NCBI RefSeq assembly: GCF_003202235.1
Contig: NZ_MASU01000016.1
Coordinates: forward strand, 1-64,000
DNA length: 64,000 nucleotides
Reading direction: 5' to 3'
Source of the DNA: Prauserella flavalba
Lineage (GTDB): Bacteria > Actinomycetota > Actinomycetes > Mycobacteriales > Pseudonocardiaceae
Positions 34,567 to 43,324 of the stretch are shown in pieces (the stretch's first letter is position 1; every line of letters begins with the position of its first letter). The translations under genes were made by a program, and so were the position numbers. The notes under the pieces are model-generated. The model was not told the DNA's origin and searched no databases. It saw only the letters and a program-made list of their open reading frames with translations.

Positions 34567-34597
34567 CGCCCGGACCGTGCGGCGCACGGCCCGGGCG
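34567..34597 (-). terminator. hairpin terminator of the GH20 gene
   Basis: CGCCCGG-A-CCGTGC pairs with GCACGG-C-CCGGGCG around GGC (13 bp with one mismatch), immediately downstream of the hexosaminidase stop at 34605 on the minus strand. Confidence 0.65.
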
Positions 34598-34604
34598 GTC
34601 GGGG

Positions 34605-36197
34605 TCACGGCCAGTCGATCTGCGGCGAGCGGTAGAAGTCCACGCCCCGCTGCTCCCAGCGCGGCCCCTGTTCGGCGAGCCGTTGCGAGAACGACTCCCA
34701 GTCGTGGCTCGCGCGGGGCGACCAGCCGAGCTCCGCGATCGCGGGCAGCCGGGGGAACGCCATGAACTCGATGTCGTCGATGCTCCGCAGGGTCTCCGAC
34801 CACAACGGCGCCTCGACCCCGAGGACCGACTGCTCACCGACCCCGGTGACGTGGCTGCCGGGATCCCACTCGTAGGCGTCACGCACCTCGATGAACCCGG
34901 CCCACTGCAGGCCGAGCGGCGTGTTCGCGTCGTACTTCATGTCGAGGTACGACTTGTTGGCCGGCGACATGATCACCTTGTTGCCCCGTGCGGCGGCCTC
35001 GGCGAGGTCGGCGTTCTCCGTGGTCGTGCCCCAGTACTGCGGCACCACCGACGCGGGCGGGTCGGCCTGCGCGACCTCGTTCCAGCCGAACGCCTGCTTG
35101 CCGTACTTCTCCACCAGCGGCAGCACGCGGTTCATGAACGTCCGGTAGTCCTCGTCGGTAGTCGCGTGCGCCTCGTCGCCCCCGATGTGCAGGTACGGCC
35201 CGGGTGTCATGGCGGCGAGCTCGCGGATCACGTCCTCCACGAAGCGGTACGTCGTCTCCGAGCCGATGCACAGCGAGGAGTACCCGACCTCGATGTCCGT
35301 GCGCGGTGGTGGCGCGACCCCGTCGCAGTTCAGCTCGGCGTAGGTCGACTGTGCCGCGTTGGTGTGCCCCGGCATGTCGATCTCGGGCACGATCGTGATG
35401 TAGCGGGACGCCGCGTAGGCCACCAGATCGGCGTACTCGGCCTTGGTCAGGAAGCCGGGGCCCTCGCCGTCCACGCCGGTGCCGGGTCCGCCGCCGACCG
35501 TGGTGAGTTTCGGCCAGCTGTCGATCTGGATGCGCCAGCCCTGGTCGTCGGTCAGGTGCAGGTGCAAGTGGTTGATCTTGTACTGGGCGAGCTCGTCGAT
35601 GTAGGACCTGATCTCGGCGGGCTCGTGGAAGTGCCTGGCAAGGTCGAGCATCGCGCCCCGGTAGGCGAAGCGCGGCTTGTCGACGATCGTCCCGCCGGGC
35701 ACCGTCCACGCCCTCCGGACCGTGCGGTCGGCCTCGATCCGCGCGGGAAGCAACTGGCGCAGCGTCTGCGCGCCCGCGAACAGCCCGGCGCCGGTCCTGG
35801 CCCGGATCGTCACGCCGGACCTGCCGACGTCGAGGCGGTAACCCTGGTCGCCGACCTTCGGTTCGTGCTTGCTCAGCACCAGGGAGATGGCGGAGCCCCG
35901 TCGGTCCGAGGACACGACGGGCAGGGAGTAGCCGGTCGCGGGGCGCAGCACGCCCGCGAGGTACCGCCCGACGCGCTTGGCCTCGGCCGAACCGGCCTGC
36001 GTGCGGATGGACGTGTGCGGACCGAGCGTGAAATCGGTTCTGGAGTTGGGTTCGACCTCGGCGGGCACGGGGATCACGTCGCCGAGCTCGCGTTCCGGGC
36101 CGGGACCGTGGCCCGTCTGCGTGGCCGCGGCCGGGACCGCCGGTAGGCACAGCACGGCCGTGGCGAGCAGGCCGAGAATTGTCCTGCGTTGACGCAC
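34605..36197 (-). CDS. secreted beta-N-acetylhexosaminidase (GH20)
   Basis: 530 residues from GTG 36197, placed by GGAGGT five bases upstream. Sec signal peptide (RQRRTILGLLATAVLCLPA, cleavage near AAA). An N-terminal GH20b-like domain (about 40-170) precedes the TIM barrel: FAYRGAMLDLARHFH, NHLHLHLTDDQGWRI, EIDMPGHTNAA, and HIGGDEAHA with the substrate-assisted catalytic pair D341/E342. A further aromatic subsite is in VVPQYWGT. It releases terminal GlcNAc from chitin oligomers or peptidoglycan/glycoprotein fragments outside the cell. The two DasR-like sites upstream suggest control by GlcNAc-6-phosphate status. Confidence 0.93.
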   Translation of the reverse strand: MRQRRTILGLLATAVLCLPAVPAAATQTGHGPGPERELGDVIPVPAEVEPNSRTDFTLGPHTSIRTQAGSAEAKRVGRYLAGVLRPATGYSLPVVSSDRRGSAISLVLSKHEPKVGDQGYRLDVGRSGVTIRARTGAGLFAGAQTLRQLLPARIEADRTVRRAWTVPGGTIVDKPRFAYRGAMLDLARHFHEPAEIRSYIDELAQYKINHLHLHLTDDQGWRIQIDSWPKLTTVGGGPGTGVDGEGPGFLTKAEYADLVAYAASRYITIVPEIDMPGHTNAAQSTYAELNCDGVAPPPRTDIEVGYSSLCIGSETTYRFVEDVIRELAAMTPGPYLHIGGDEAHATTDEDYRTFMNRVLPLVEKYGKQAFGWNEVAQADPPASVVPQYWGTTTENADLAEAAARGNKVIMSPANKSYLDMKYDANTPLGLQWAGFIEVRDAYEWDPGSHVTGVGEQSVLGVEAPLWSETLRSIDDIEFMAFPRLPAIAELGWSPRASHDWESFSQRLAEQGPRWEQRGVDFYRSPQIDWP

Positions 36198-36235
36198 GGA
36201 GCACCTCCGATGGGGAAGGAGCAGGTGGAGTAAAA

Positions 36236-36262
36236 GGTATAGACCAATACTGGTCCAGACAT
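36236..36262 (-). promoter_or_regulatory. two adjacent DasR-responsive-element-like sites
   Basis: GGTATAGACCAAT (36236-36248; reverse complement ATTGGTCTATACC) abuts ACTGGTCCAGACAT (36249-36262). Both are close to the dre consensus A(C/G)TGGTCTAGACCA known from Streptomyces. They lie about 40 bp upstream of a hexosaminidase start, exactly where a GntR-family DasR repressor acts on GlcNAc genes. The regulator itself is not in the window. Confidence 0.65.
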
Positions 36263-36304
36263 CCGCCGTTCGGTGGACACTCGTGCCGGTCAGGTCCTGT
36301 CGTG

Positions 36305-36796
36305 TCGTTGGGCGCGCGGGTGGAATGCGGGCTGTTGAGCGACACCTGCGCGGCGCCGCACTCGGTGAGCACCGCGTCGAGCGCTCGGGCCGGCATCGCC
36401 ACTCACGGCTGGTGCGGACCGCACCCCGCCTCGAGTGCCCGCGCGGAGGTGTAGGCCAGCATCGTCGTCCTGTTCCGGCACCGCTGCGGTTCGAGGCCGA
36501 TCTCCGTGACACCGGGCCTGGCCGGTCGGGACGGCACGTACACCAGGTCGCCGCCCGGCGCGGCCTCCTCGTAGTCGTCAACCGCCGGAACGGTTCCCCC
36601 GCTCCGGCCGACGCCGCGAATGCCGTGAAGGTCGTGTACCCCACGACCGCTCGTGGGCCGTCGCGCAGCTCCCACAGCTTTATCGGGGCGCCGGGCTCGG
36701 GTCCGTGGTCAGCACCAGCACGCCGTCCGGTGCGTACTCGTCCGGGCACCGGATCGCCTGCTCGTCGAAGGCCCACAACTCCCCCATGCAGCGCAT
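36305..36796 (-). pseudogene. decayed SseB/SAV_915-like gene, several frameshifts
   Basis: From ATG 36796 the minus strand reads MRCMGELWAFDEQAIRCPDE and GVLVLTTDP. The continuation EPGAPIKLWELRDGPRAVVG and TTFTAFAASAGAGEPFRRL is one frame over (shift near 36705), and DDYEEAAPGGDLVYVPSRPA then VTEIGLEPQRCRNRTTMLAY another (shift near 36580). After a stop near 36410, MPARALDAVLTECGAAQV follows. Joined, they give a small type III secretion-like SseB/SAV_915 protein of about 160 residues. With at least two frameshifts and one in-frame stop it cannot be translated. It lies between prpE and the GH20 promoter. Confidence 0.6.
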
Positions 36797-36830
36797 GAGA
36801 AGGCCGTGTTTCGCCCACCCGGGGGTGGAT

Positions 36831-38708
36831 TCACTCCGGGCGCAGGATCGAGCGCAGCGCGGTGAGCACGTTCGGGTCCTCGATCGTCGAGGGCACGGGC
36901 TCGTCGCGGCCGTCGGCGATGCCCCGCATCGTCTTGCGCAGGATCTTCCCCGAGCGGGTCTTCGGCAGCGCCTCGACCACCGAGACGTCCCGGAACGCCG
37001 CCACCGGGCCGATGTCGGCACGGACCGCCGCGACCAGTTCCTCCCTCAGTTTCTCCTCCGGGATGTCCACGCCCGCCTTGAGCACCACGAAACCGCGCGG
37101 CAGCTGGCCCTTCAGTGTGTCCTTCACGCCGATCACCGCGCACTCGGCGACCGCGGGGTGCGCGGCGAGCACAGCCTCCATTGACCCCGTCGACAGCCGG
37201 TGGCCCGCCACGTTGATCACGTCGTCGGTGCGGCCCATGACGAACAGGTAGCCGTCCTCGTCGCGGTATCCGGAGTCGCCGGTGAGGTAGTAGCCCTCGT
37301 ACCGCGACAGGTACGCCTCCTTGTACCGCTCGTCGTCGCCCCACAGCGTCGGCAGCGCGCCAGGCGGCAGCGGCAGCCTGATCGCGATCGCGCCCTCCTG
37401 CCCCGCGGGCAGCTCCTCGCCGGCCTGGCCGAGGATCCGCACGTCCCAGCCCGGCACCGGCATCGTCGCCGACCCCGGTTTGACGGGCATCGGCTCGAGC
37501 CCGCGCAGGTTGGCAGCGATCGGCCAGCCGGTCTCGGTCTGCCACCAGTGGTCGACCACAGGGACGCCGAGTTTGTCGTGCGCCCAGTGGTAGGTCTCCG
37601 GGTCCAGCCGCTCGCCCGCCATGAACAGCGTGCCGAACCGCGTGAGGTCGTAGGCCGCGGTCTCCTTGCCCTCCGGGTCGACCCGCTTCACCGCGCGCAG
37701 CGCCGTCGGCGCCGTGAACAGGGCCTTCGCCCCGTGCTCGGAGATGACCCGCCAGAACGCGCCCGCGTCCGGGGTGCCGACCGGCTTGCCCTCGTAGAGC
37801 ACCGTCGTGGCGCCGATCAGCAGCGGCGCATAGACGATGTAGGAGTGGCCGACGACCCAGCCCACGTCGGAGGCGGTCCACCACACGTCGCCCGCCTCGA
37901 TGTCGTAGACGGCGCCCATCGACCATGCGAGCGCCACGGCGTGCCCGCCGGTGTCGCGCACGACGCCCTTCGGCTTACCCGTGGTGCCGGAGGTGTAGAG
38001 GATGTAGAGCGGGTCGGTCGCCGCGACGGGCACCAAGTCCACCGGTGACGCGGTCGCCATGAGCTCGGTCCAGTCGGCGTCGCGCTCGCCCAGTTCGGCG
38101 CGCACGGCGTCGCGCTGCAACACCACGACCCGGTCCGGCTGGTGCTCGGTGGCGGCCAGCGCGGCGTCGATGATCGGCTTGTACTCGACGACCCTGCTCG
38201 GCTCGATCCCGCACGAGGCGGCCACGATCGCCTTCGGCTTCGCGTCCTCGATGCGGGCGGCCAGCTCCTTCGGCGCGAACCCGCCGAAGACGACCGAGTG
38301 GATCGCGCCGATGCGCGCGCAGCCGAGCATCGCGATCACGGCCTCGGGCACCATCGGCATGTAGATGATCACGCGGTCGCCCTTGGTCACGCCCAGCGAG
38401 TCGAGCGCGCCCGCGAACTTCGCGACCTCGTCGCGCAGGTCGGCGTAGGTGTAGGTGCGCTGCGATCCGGTGACCGGGGAGTCCCAGATCAGGGCGGGCT
38501 GCTCGCCGCGGCCCTGCTCGACGTGCCGGTCGAGGGCGTTGTAGGCGGTGTTGAGCTCCCCGTCGGGGAACCAGCGGTACAGCGGTGCGTTCGAGGAGTC
38601 CAGTGCGCGGGTCGGCTCGCGGGTCCACGTGATGGCTCGTGCGGCGTCCAGCCAGAAGCCCTCGGGGTCGTCGAGGCTGCGCTGGTAGATCTCGGCATAC
38701 GCGCCCAT
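36831..38708 (-). CDS. prpE: propionyl-CoA synthetase (acetyl-CoA-synthetase-like)
   Basis: 625 residues. The opening MGAYAEIYQRSLDDPEGFWL, the RLPLPPGALPTLWG segment and ARTDDVINVAGH-type loop are those of PrpE rather than Acs, though short-chain specificity is not absolute. Adenylation motifs: YTSGTTGKPKGVV (A3), WWQTETGWPI (A5), YLTGDSGYRDEDGYLFVMGR (A7) and the A10 Lys in PKTRSGKILRK, which is the known acetylation site of this family. It makes propionyl-CoA (or acetyl-CoA) from the free acid, CoA and ATP. Monocistronic; followed by a decayed gene. Confidence 0.88.
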   Translation of the reverse strand: MGAYAEIYQRSLDDPEGFWLDAARAITWTREPTRALDSSNAPLYRWFPDGELNTAYNALDRHVEQGRGEQPALIWDSPVTGSQRTYTYADLRDEVAKFAGALDSLGVTKGDRVIIYMPMVPEAVIAMLGCARIGAIHSVVFGGFAPKELAARIEDAKPKAIVAASCGIEPSRVVEYKPIIDAALAATEHQPDRVVVLQRDAVRAELGERDADWTELMATASPVDLVPVAATDPLYILYTSGTTGKPKGVVRDTGGHAVALAWSMGAVYDIEAGDVWWTASDVGWVVGHSYIVYAPLLIGATTVLYEGKPVGTPDAGAFWRVISEHGAKALFTAPTALRAVKRVDPEGKETAAYDLTRFGTLFMAGERLDPETYHWAHDKLGVPVVDHWWQTETGWPIAANLRGLEPMPVKPGSATMPVPGWDVRILGQAGEELPAGQEGAIAIRLPLPPGALPTLWGDDERYKEAYLSRYEGYYLTGDSGYRDEDGYLFVMGRTDDVINVAGHRLSTGSMEAVLAAHPAVAECAVIGVKDTLKGQLPRGFVVLKAGVDIPEEKLREELVAAVRADIGPVAAFRDVSVVEALPKTRSGKILRKTMRGIADGRDEPVPSTIEDPNVLTALRSILRPE

Positions 38709-38864
38709 CGTGACTGCCTCCTCGTCATCGAGTCCGTGCCTTGAGACCGTAGAACGTTCGTGCGATCAGTGCACGCAGCGAACCCGGTGCGCACCGCCTG
38801 CGTCCTGGAAGGGAGGACTCGACATACTCTGGTGCGAACAGAGCCGACCGGCCGAGGAGCGAGG

Positions 38865-40598
38865 GTGGAATCGATCGCTAGCGCGTTGCTTTCGCTAGCG
38901 CACAGACTCTTCCAACCGGGTTTCTGCCCGGGGGACTGGGTGTGGGCGACGAGCATGGCGGGCGCGCTGATCGCGCTGTCGCCGGTGGCGGGTGCGATGC
39001 TCGTGGCGCTGGTGCGCAAGTTCACCGGCAACCGCTACAGCGGTCCCGCGCTGATCGCGATCGCCGGGATCAGCCTGGTGTTCGTGCTGCTGCTGCCGTT
39101 GCTGCTGGCGACGGGCGTGTCGAGCGTCTACCGGGACGTGTTCGCGGGCGGTACCGGGGGGCTCACCACGGGTGAGGCGGGTTCGCTGGCCAGGGAGTAC
39201 TGCTTCGTCGGCGTGCAGAGCGAGTACCTCGGCGGTGGTCAGAACATCTACGAGACGCTCTTCTACCCGTCCGACAGCGTGCTGGCCTACGGTTACTACC
39301 TCGGCGGCCTGGTCGGGCTGCCGATCCTGGCGTTGCTGGCGATCATGCTGCTCGGCCGCGTCGCGCTGCGCCGCGGCCCGAAGTGGCCCGGGCGTCTCAT
39401 GTGGGGCTCGTTCGTCGCGTTCGCACTGATGAGCGTGGGTGTGGAGGCGAACACGGCCGTGCACCTGTGGCTCGGCTTCCTGCCCGTCACGGTGCTCGGG
39501 GTGATCCCGGTGGCGCTGGTCGGCCCGCCGAGTTGGTCGGTGATCCAGAACTCCGACCGGCCGCCGGAGCCGAAGCCGAGGCCGGAGCCGCCGCGTCAGC
39601 CGCAGCCGTCGCAGCAGCCCCCGCCGTACGTGCCGCCGCCTCCCTCGGAGGTGCCTCCTCCGCCGCCGCAGAAGCAGTACCCGCCGACGTCGGTGGCGCC
39701 GTCGCCGGAAGCCGCCGGTGCGCTTGCCGCCGTGCCCGGCCCGATGCCCGGCACCACGGATGCCGGTAGCGGCCGGTTCAAGCGGATCCGCCGGCTCGGT
39801 CACGGTGGGTTCGGCACCGTGTGGGAGGCGCAGGACACCCAGCTCGGCCGCACGGTGGCGCTGAAGATCGCCCACGCGCCGGACCGGGACACCGAGGAGC
39901 GCATGCAGCGCGAGGCGCGGGCGCTCGCGATGCTCAACCACCCGAACTGCGTGCGGGTGTACGACCTGGTCGAGGAGCCGGACGGGCTGGCGCTCGTGAT
40001 GGAGTACCTGCACGGCCAGTCGCTCGCCGAGGCCGTGGACACCGGTGGGGCGCTCGACGACGTCTCCGCCGGCAGGCTGTGGGCGACGCTGGCGAGCGCG
40101 CTGTCGGCGGCGCACGACAAGGGCGTGCTGCACCGCGACATGAAGCCGTCGAACGTGATCGTGGACCCGGAGGGCCTGCCGCACCTGATCGACTTCGGCA
40201 TCGCGCGCAGCAAGGGCGACTCCAAGCTCACGGCGACCGGGATGATGATCGGTACGCCCGACTACACGGCACCGGAGACGGCGGCGGGCTCGCCCGCGAG
40301 CCCGGCGTCGGACGCGTGGCAGCTCGCGGCGACGGTCAGCTACGCGCTGTCGGGCTACCCGCCCAGGGGCACGAGGGAGACGCCGATGGCTGCGCTGATG
40401 GCGGCGGCGCGAGCGGAGCCGCCGAGCCAGCTGCCGAGGCAGAGCGTCCACGCGCGGCTGCTCATCGCGTCGCTCGACCCGCAGCCGCGCAACCGGCCGA
40501 CCCTCAATGCGGTGCGCCGCGAGGTCGAGGGCTGGCTGGCGCGAGTGGGCAAGTCGCCCGACGGTCCGGTCACCAGGGTCGTGCCCAAGGTGCAGTGA
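38865..40598 (+). CDS. membrane Ser/Thr kinase with N-terminal multi-pass domain
   Basis: 577 residues from GTG 38865 (AGGAG five bases upstream). Order is the reverse of PknB: about four transmembrane helices come first (about 22-45, 62-82, 140-165, 182-215) with a large loop between helices 2 and 3. A Pro/Gln-rich linker of about 70 residues follows (PPEPKPRPEPPRQPQ, PPPPPQKQY), then a C-terminal kinase domain from about 304 with LGHGGFGTVWEA, VALKIA, HRDMKPSNVIV, DFGIARS and GTPDYTAPE. All catalytic residues are present. It could couple a membrane or extracytoplasmic signal to a cytoplasmic kinase held on a flexible tether. Alone in its transcription unit. Confidence 0.88.
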   Translation: MESIASALLSLAHRLFQPGFCPGDWVWATSMAGALIALSPVAGAMLVALVRKFTGNRYSGPALIAIAGISLVFVLLLPLLLATGVSSVYRDVFAGGTGGLTTGEAGSLAREYCFVGVQSEYLGGGQNIYETLFYPSDSVLAYGYYLGGLVGLPILALLAIMLLGRVALRRGPKWPGRLMWGSFVAFALMSVGVEANTAVHLWLGFLPVTVLGVIPVALVGPPSWSVIQNSDRPPEPKPRPEPPRQPQPSQQPPPYVPPPPSEVPPPPPQKQYPPTSVAPSPEAAGALAAVPGPMPGTTDAGSGRFKRIRRLGHGGFGTVWEAQDTQLGRTVALKIAHAPDRDTEERMQREARALAMLNHPNCVRVYDLVEEPDGLALVMEYLHGQSLAEAVDTGGALDDVSAGRLWATLASALSAAHDKGVLHRDMKPSNVIVDPEGLPHLIDFGIARSKGDSKLTATGMMIGTPDYTAPETAAGSPASPASDAWQLAATVSYALSGYPPRGTRETPMAALMAAARAEPPSQLPRQSVHARLLIASLDPQPRNRPTLNAVRREVEGWLARVGKSPDGPVTRVVPKVQ

Positions 40599-40636
40599 GG
40601 GCTCCGTTGGCGGCCGCTGAGCCCCGTTCCAGCGAG

Positions 40637-40685
40637 GAGCAGGGGAGCTTTACTACCGTTTTCCGGGAGTAAAGCTCCCTTGCTC
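40637..40685. repeat. 22-bp-stem intergenic hairpin (element B, copy 1)
   Basis: Arms 40637-40658 and 40664-40685 (right arm CGGGAGTAAAGCTCCCTTGC...) pair over 22 bp with two mismatches around TTTTC. It lies 38 bp after the membrane kinase stop. A second copy in the opposite orientation is at 55519-55567, also after a gene end. It could serve as a bidirectional terminator. Confidence 0.75.
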
Positions 40686-40726
40686 ACCGACTGGGGGCGG
40701 GAGCCGCTTGCGCGGGCGCGGCGGAC

Positions 40727-40834
40727 GCAGTGAAGGCCACCTTCACTGCGCCCACCCGTCTCCCTCCACCACCCAGACGGAGGCGCTCCGCGCCGCTGAG
40801 TCTGATTCCACGCAGGCATGGTGGCCTTCACTGC
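40727..40834. repeat. MITE-like element (element A, long copy 1)
   Basis: A 108-bp unit bounded by inverted GCAGTGAAGGCCACC...GGTGGCCTTCACTGC ends. The left end is itself a perfect 10-bp palindrome around CCA. The interior has a CCCACCCGTCTCCC block shared with the copy at 46255-46360. It sits in the convergent gap between the membrane kinase and pmt. No coding capacity. Confidence 0.8.
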
Positions 40835-40867
40835 ACGGCGGGCGGGGAACCTCGGGTGACGCGTGGG

Positions 40868-42442
40868 CTAGCGCCACGAGGGCAGCCACAGCTCCGACTG
40901 CCAGTGCTCCGTGGTGATCGAGTCGCCGTTCAGGATCGGCCACAGCCACACGAAGTTGGCCACCACCAGGCCCGTGTAGAGGGCCACCGCGAGCAGCCCG
41001 GTGCCGCGCCTCTCGAAACCGTCCCGCGCTCTGCCGAGCACTTGCCCCAGCACCAGCGTCAGCCCCAGCACCAGGAACGGCGCCATCGGCGTCGCGTAGA
41101 AGAAGTACATCTGCCGGTCGAGGTTGACGAACCAGGGCAGCAGGCCCGCGAAGTAGCCCACCAGCACGGCCGCGTAGCGCCAGTCCGACCGGAACACCGA
41201 CCGCCACAGGCCCCAGCCGAGCACCGGCAACGCCAGCCACCACATCGCGGGCGTGCCCACCAGCATCGTCGCCCGCACGCACTCCGTCTCACCGCAGCCC
41301 GCCGCGGTGCCGCCACCCGACTCGTAGTAGTAGAGCATCGGGCGCAGCCCCATCGGCCACGTCCACGGCTTCGACTCCCACGGATGCGGATCGCCCGCGG
41401 GCGTCGACAGGCTCTCGTGGAAGTCCAGGACGTTGAACGTGTACGCGATCAGCGAGCGCAGCGCGCCGGGGACGAAGCCGAACGCCCCGGCCGCCTCGTT
41501 CTGGATCTCCATGTAGTGCCGGTCGGTCGCGGTCTCACTCGCGAACCACGCCCACCAGCTGCTCAGGTACACGAGCACCGAGATCACGCCGATGCCCCAC
41601 AACGCGGGCGCCAGGTCGCGGCGCAGCACCCCCATCCACGGCCGCGGTACGCCCGCGGCCTTCCGCGCGGCGACGTCGAAGGCCAGGCACAGCAGCCCGA
41701 ACGCAAGCACCCAGTACATGCCCGACCACTTCACGGCCGTGGCGAGCCCCACCATCACCCCGGCACCGAAGCGCCACCAGCGGAACCCGAGCCGGGGCCC
41801 GAACGGCGACTCGTCCGCCCAGCCCTCGCGCACGGCCACCGCGAGCCGCTCGCGCACCTGGTCGCGGTCGCGCAGCAGGCAGCCGAACGCCGCCAGCACG
41901 AACACCGCGATGAAGATGTCGAGCATCCCCATCCGCGACTGCAGATGCAGCACGCCGTCGCAGATCACGAGGATCCCGGCGATGGCGCCGAGCAGCGTCG
42001 ACCGCGTCAGCCGCCGCGCGATCCGGATGGTCAGCAGGATGATCAACGTGCCGGCGATGGCGGCGCTGAACCGCCAGCCGACGCCGTTGTAGCCGAAGAT
42101 CCACTCGCCCACGGCCATGAGCTGCTTCGCCAGCGGCGGATGCACCACCAGCTCGTAGCCGTAGTTGTCCTCGTAGCCGCCGTTGCGCAGCATCTGCCAC
42201 GCCTGCGGCACGTAGTGCTTCTCGTCGAAGACCGGCGTCCCCTTGTCGGTGGGGAAGCCGAGGTTCTGCAGCCGCACGAACCCGCCGATGGCGGTGAGCA
42301 CGAGGGTGACGACGAGCGCGCGCAGCCGGTCCGTGGGCATCGGCTTGCCCAGCAGCGTGGCCTCGCGGTCGCTCGGTGGCCGCCGTGTCCGCCCCGGCTC
42401 GGGGCCCACGCCGCCCGGCGTGCGGGTGAGGAGTGCGGTCAC
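40868..42442 (-). CDS. polyprenyl-phosphate-mannose--protein O-mannosyltransferase (Pmt/PMT family, GT39)
   Basis: 524 residues from GTG 42442. Multi-pass GT-C fold enzyme with about ten or more helices. The first periplasmic loop has the catalytic acidic motif FDEKHYVPQAW and YELVVHPPLAKQL; later KWSGMYW and the C-terminal NLDRQMYFFYATPMAPF follow. It transfers mannose from polyprenyl-phosphate-mannose to Ser/Thr of proteins as they cross the membrane, like Rv1002c in Mycobacterium tuberculosis. It is divergent from rsmI, 51 bp apart, the same arrangement as Rv1002c/Rv1003. A MITE-like repeat lies at its 3' end. Confidence 0.92.
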   Translation of the reverse strand: MTALLTRTPGGVGPEPGRTRRPPSDREATLLGKPMPTDRLRALVVTLVLTAIGGFVRLQNLGFPTDKGTPVFDEKHYVPQAWQMLRNGGYEDNYGYELVVHPPLAKQLMAVGEWIFGYNGVGWRFSAAIAGTLIILLTIRIARRLTRSTLLGAIAGILVICDGVLHLQSRMGMLDIFIAVFVLAAFGCLLRDRDQVRERLAVAVREGWADESPFGPRLGFRWWRFGAGVMVGLATAVKWSGMYWVLAFGLLCLAFDVAARKAAGVPRPWMGVLRRDLAPALWGIGVISVLVYLSSWWAWFASETATDRHYMEIQNEAAGAFGFVPGALRSLIAYTFNVLDFHESLSTPAGDPHPWESKPWTWPMGLRPMLYYYESGGGTAAGCGETECVRATMLVGTPAMWWLALPVLGWGLWRSVFRSDWRYAAVLVGYFAGLLPWFVNLDRQMYFFYATPMAPFLVLGLTLVLGQVLGRARDGFERRGTGLLAVALYTGLVVANFVWLWPILNGDSITTEHWQSELWLPSWR

Positions 42443-42493
42443 GAGGCCCGATCCTACGGGCGGGCAGGTGAAGGCGGAGATTAGCCTCGGGGC

Positions 42494-43324
42494 GTGCCTC
42501 TCGTACTGGCCGGGACCCCGCTCGGCGACTCCCGTGACGCTTCCCCTCGCCTTGCCGAGGCGCTGGCCGACGCCGACGTGATCGCCGCCGAGGACACCCG
42601 GCGCCTGCGCTCGCTGGCCACGGCGCTCGGTGTGACCCCGGCCGGCCGGGTGGTGAGCTTCTACGAGGACGTCGAGTCCGCCCGCCTGCCGAAGCTGCTC
42701 GACGCACTCCGCGAGGGCGAGACCGTGCTGCTCGTGACCGACGCCGGGATGCCCAGCGTGTCGGACCCCGGCTACCGCCTCGTCGCCGCGTGCGCGGACG
42801 AGGACCTGCCCGTCACCTGCATACCGGGGCCCTCGGCCGTCACCACCGCGCTCGCACTCTCCGGGCTCCCGCCCGACCGGTTCTGCTTCGAGGGGTTCGT
42901 GCCCCGCAAGCCGGGGGAGCGTGGCAGGTGGCTCGCCGAGCTGGCGGACGAGCGGCGGACCACGGTGTTCTTCGAGTCGCCCCGCAGGTTCGCCGCGACG
43001 CTCGCCGAGGCGGTGGAGGCGCTCGGCGGCGAGCGCAGGGCCGCCGTGTGCCGGGAGCTGACCAAGACCTACGAGGAGGTCCGCCGCGGTTCGCTCGCCG
43101 AGCTGGCCGCGTGGGCCGAGAGCGACGTGAAGGGCGAGATCACCGTCGTGCTGGCCGGCGCCGGCCCGCGCAGGGCGAACGTCGAGGACCTCGTCGGCGA
43201 CGTGCTCGCCCGGGTCGAGGCGGGGGAACGGCTCAAGTCGGTCGCCGCCGAGGTCGCCGCCGCCACCGGGGTCTCGAAGAACGAGCTCTACAACGCCGCG
43301 CTCGCCGCCCGGCGCGACGCCTGA
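42494..43324 (+). CDS. rsmI: 16S rRNA (cytidine-1402-2'-O)-methyltransferase
   Basis: 276 residues from GTG 42494. Tetrapyrrole-methylase fold: LVLAGTPLGDSRDASPRLAE, AEDTRRLRSLA, LLVTDAGMPSVSDPGYRLV (SAM site), CIPGPSAVTTALALSGLP, and a C-terminal HTH-like region LKSVAAEVAAATGVSKNELY. It 2'-O-methylates C1402 of 16S rRNA, improving decoding at the P site. Its 3' end overlaps the convergent pabB coding sequence by 37 bp. Confidence 0.94.
   Translation: MPLVLAGTPLGDSRDASPRLAEALADADVIAAEDTRRLRSLATALGVTPAGRVVSFYEDVESARLPKLLDALREGETVLLVTDAGMPSVSDPGYRLVAACADEDLPVTCIPGPSAVTTALALSGLPPDRFCFEGFVPRKPGERGRWLAELADERRTTVFFESPRRFAATLAEAVEALGGERRAAVCRELTKTYEEVRRGSLAELAAWAESDVKGEITVVLAGAGPRRANVEDLVGDVLARVEAGERLKSVAAEVAAATGVSKNELYNAALAARRDA

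Noticed and set aside
36198-36818. N-terminal extension of the GH20 protein on the minus strand
   Set aside because: The upstream open frame crosses the DasR-like sites and a decayed gene; GGAGGT and a signal peptide place the start at 36197.
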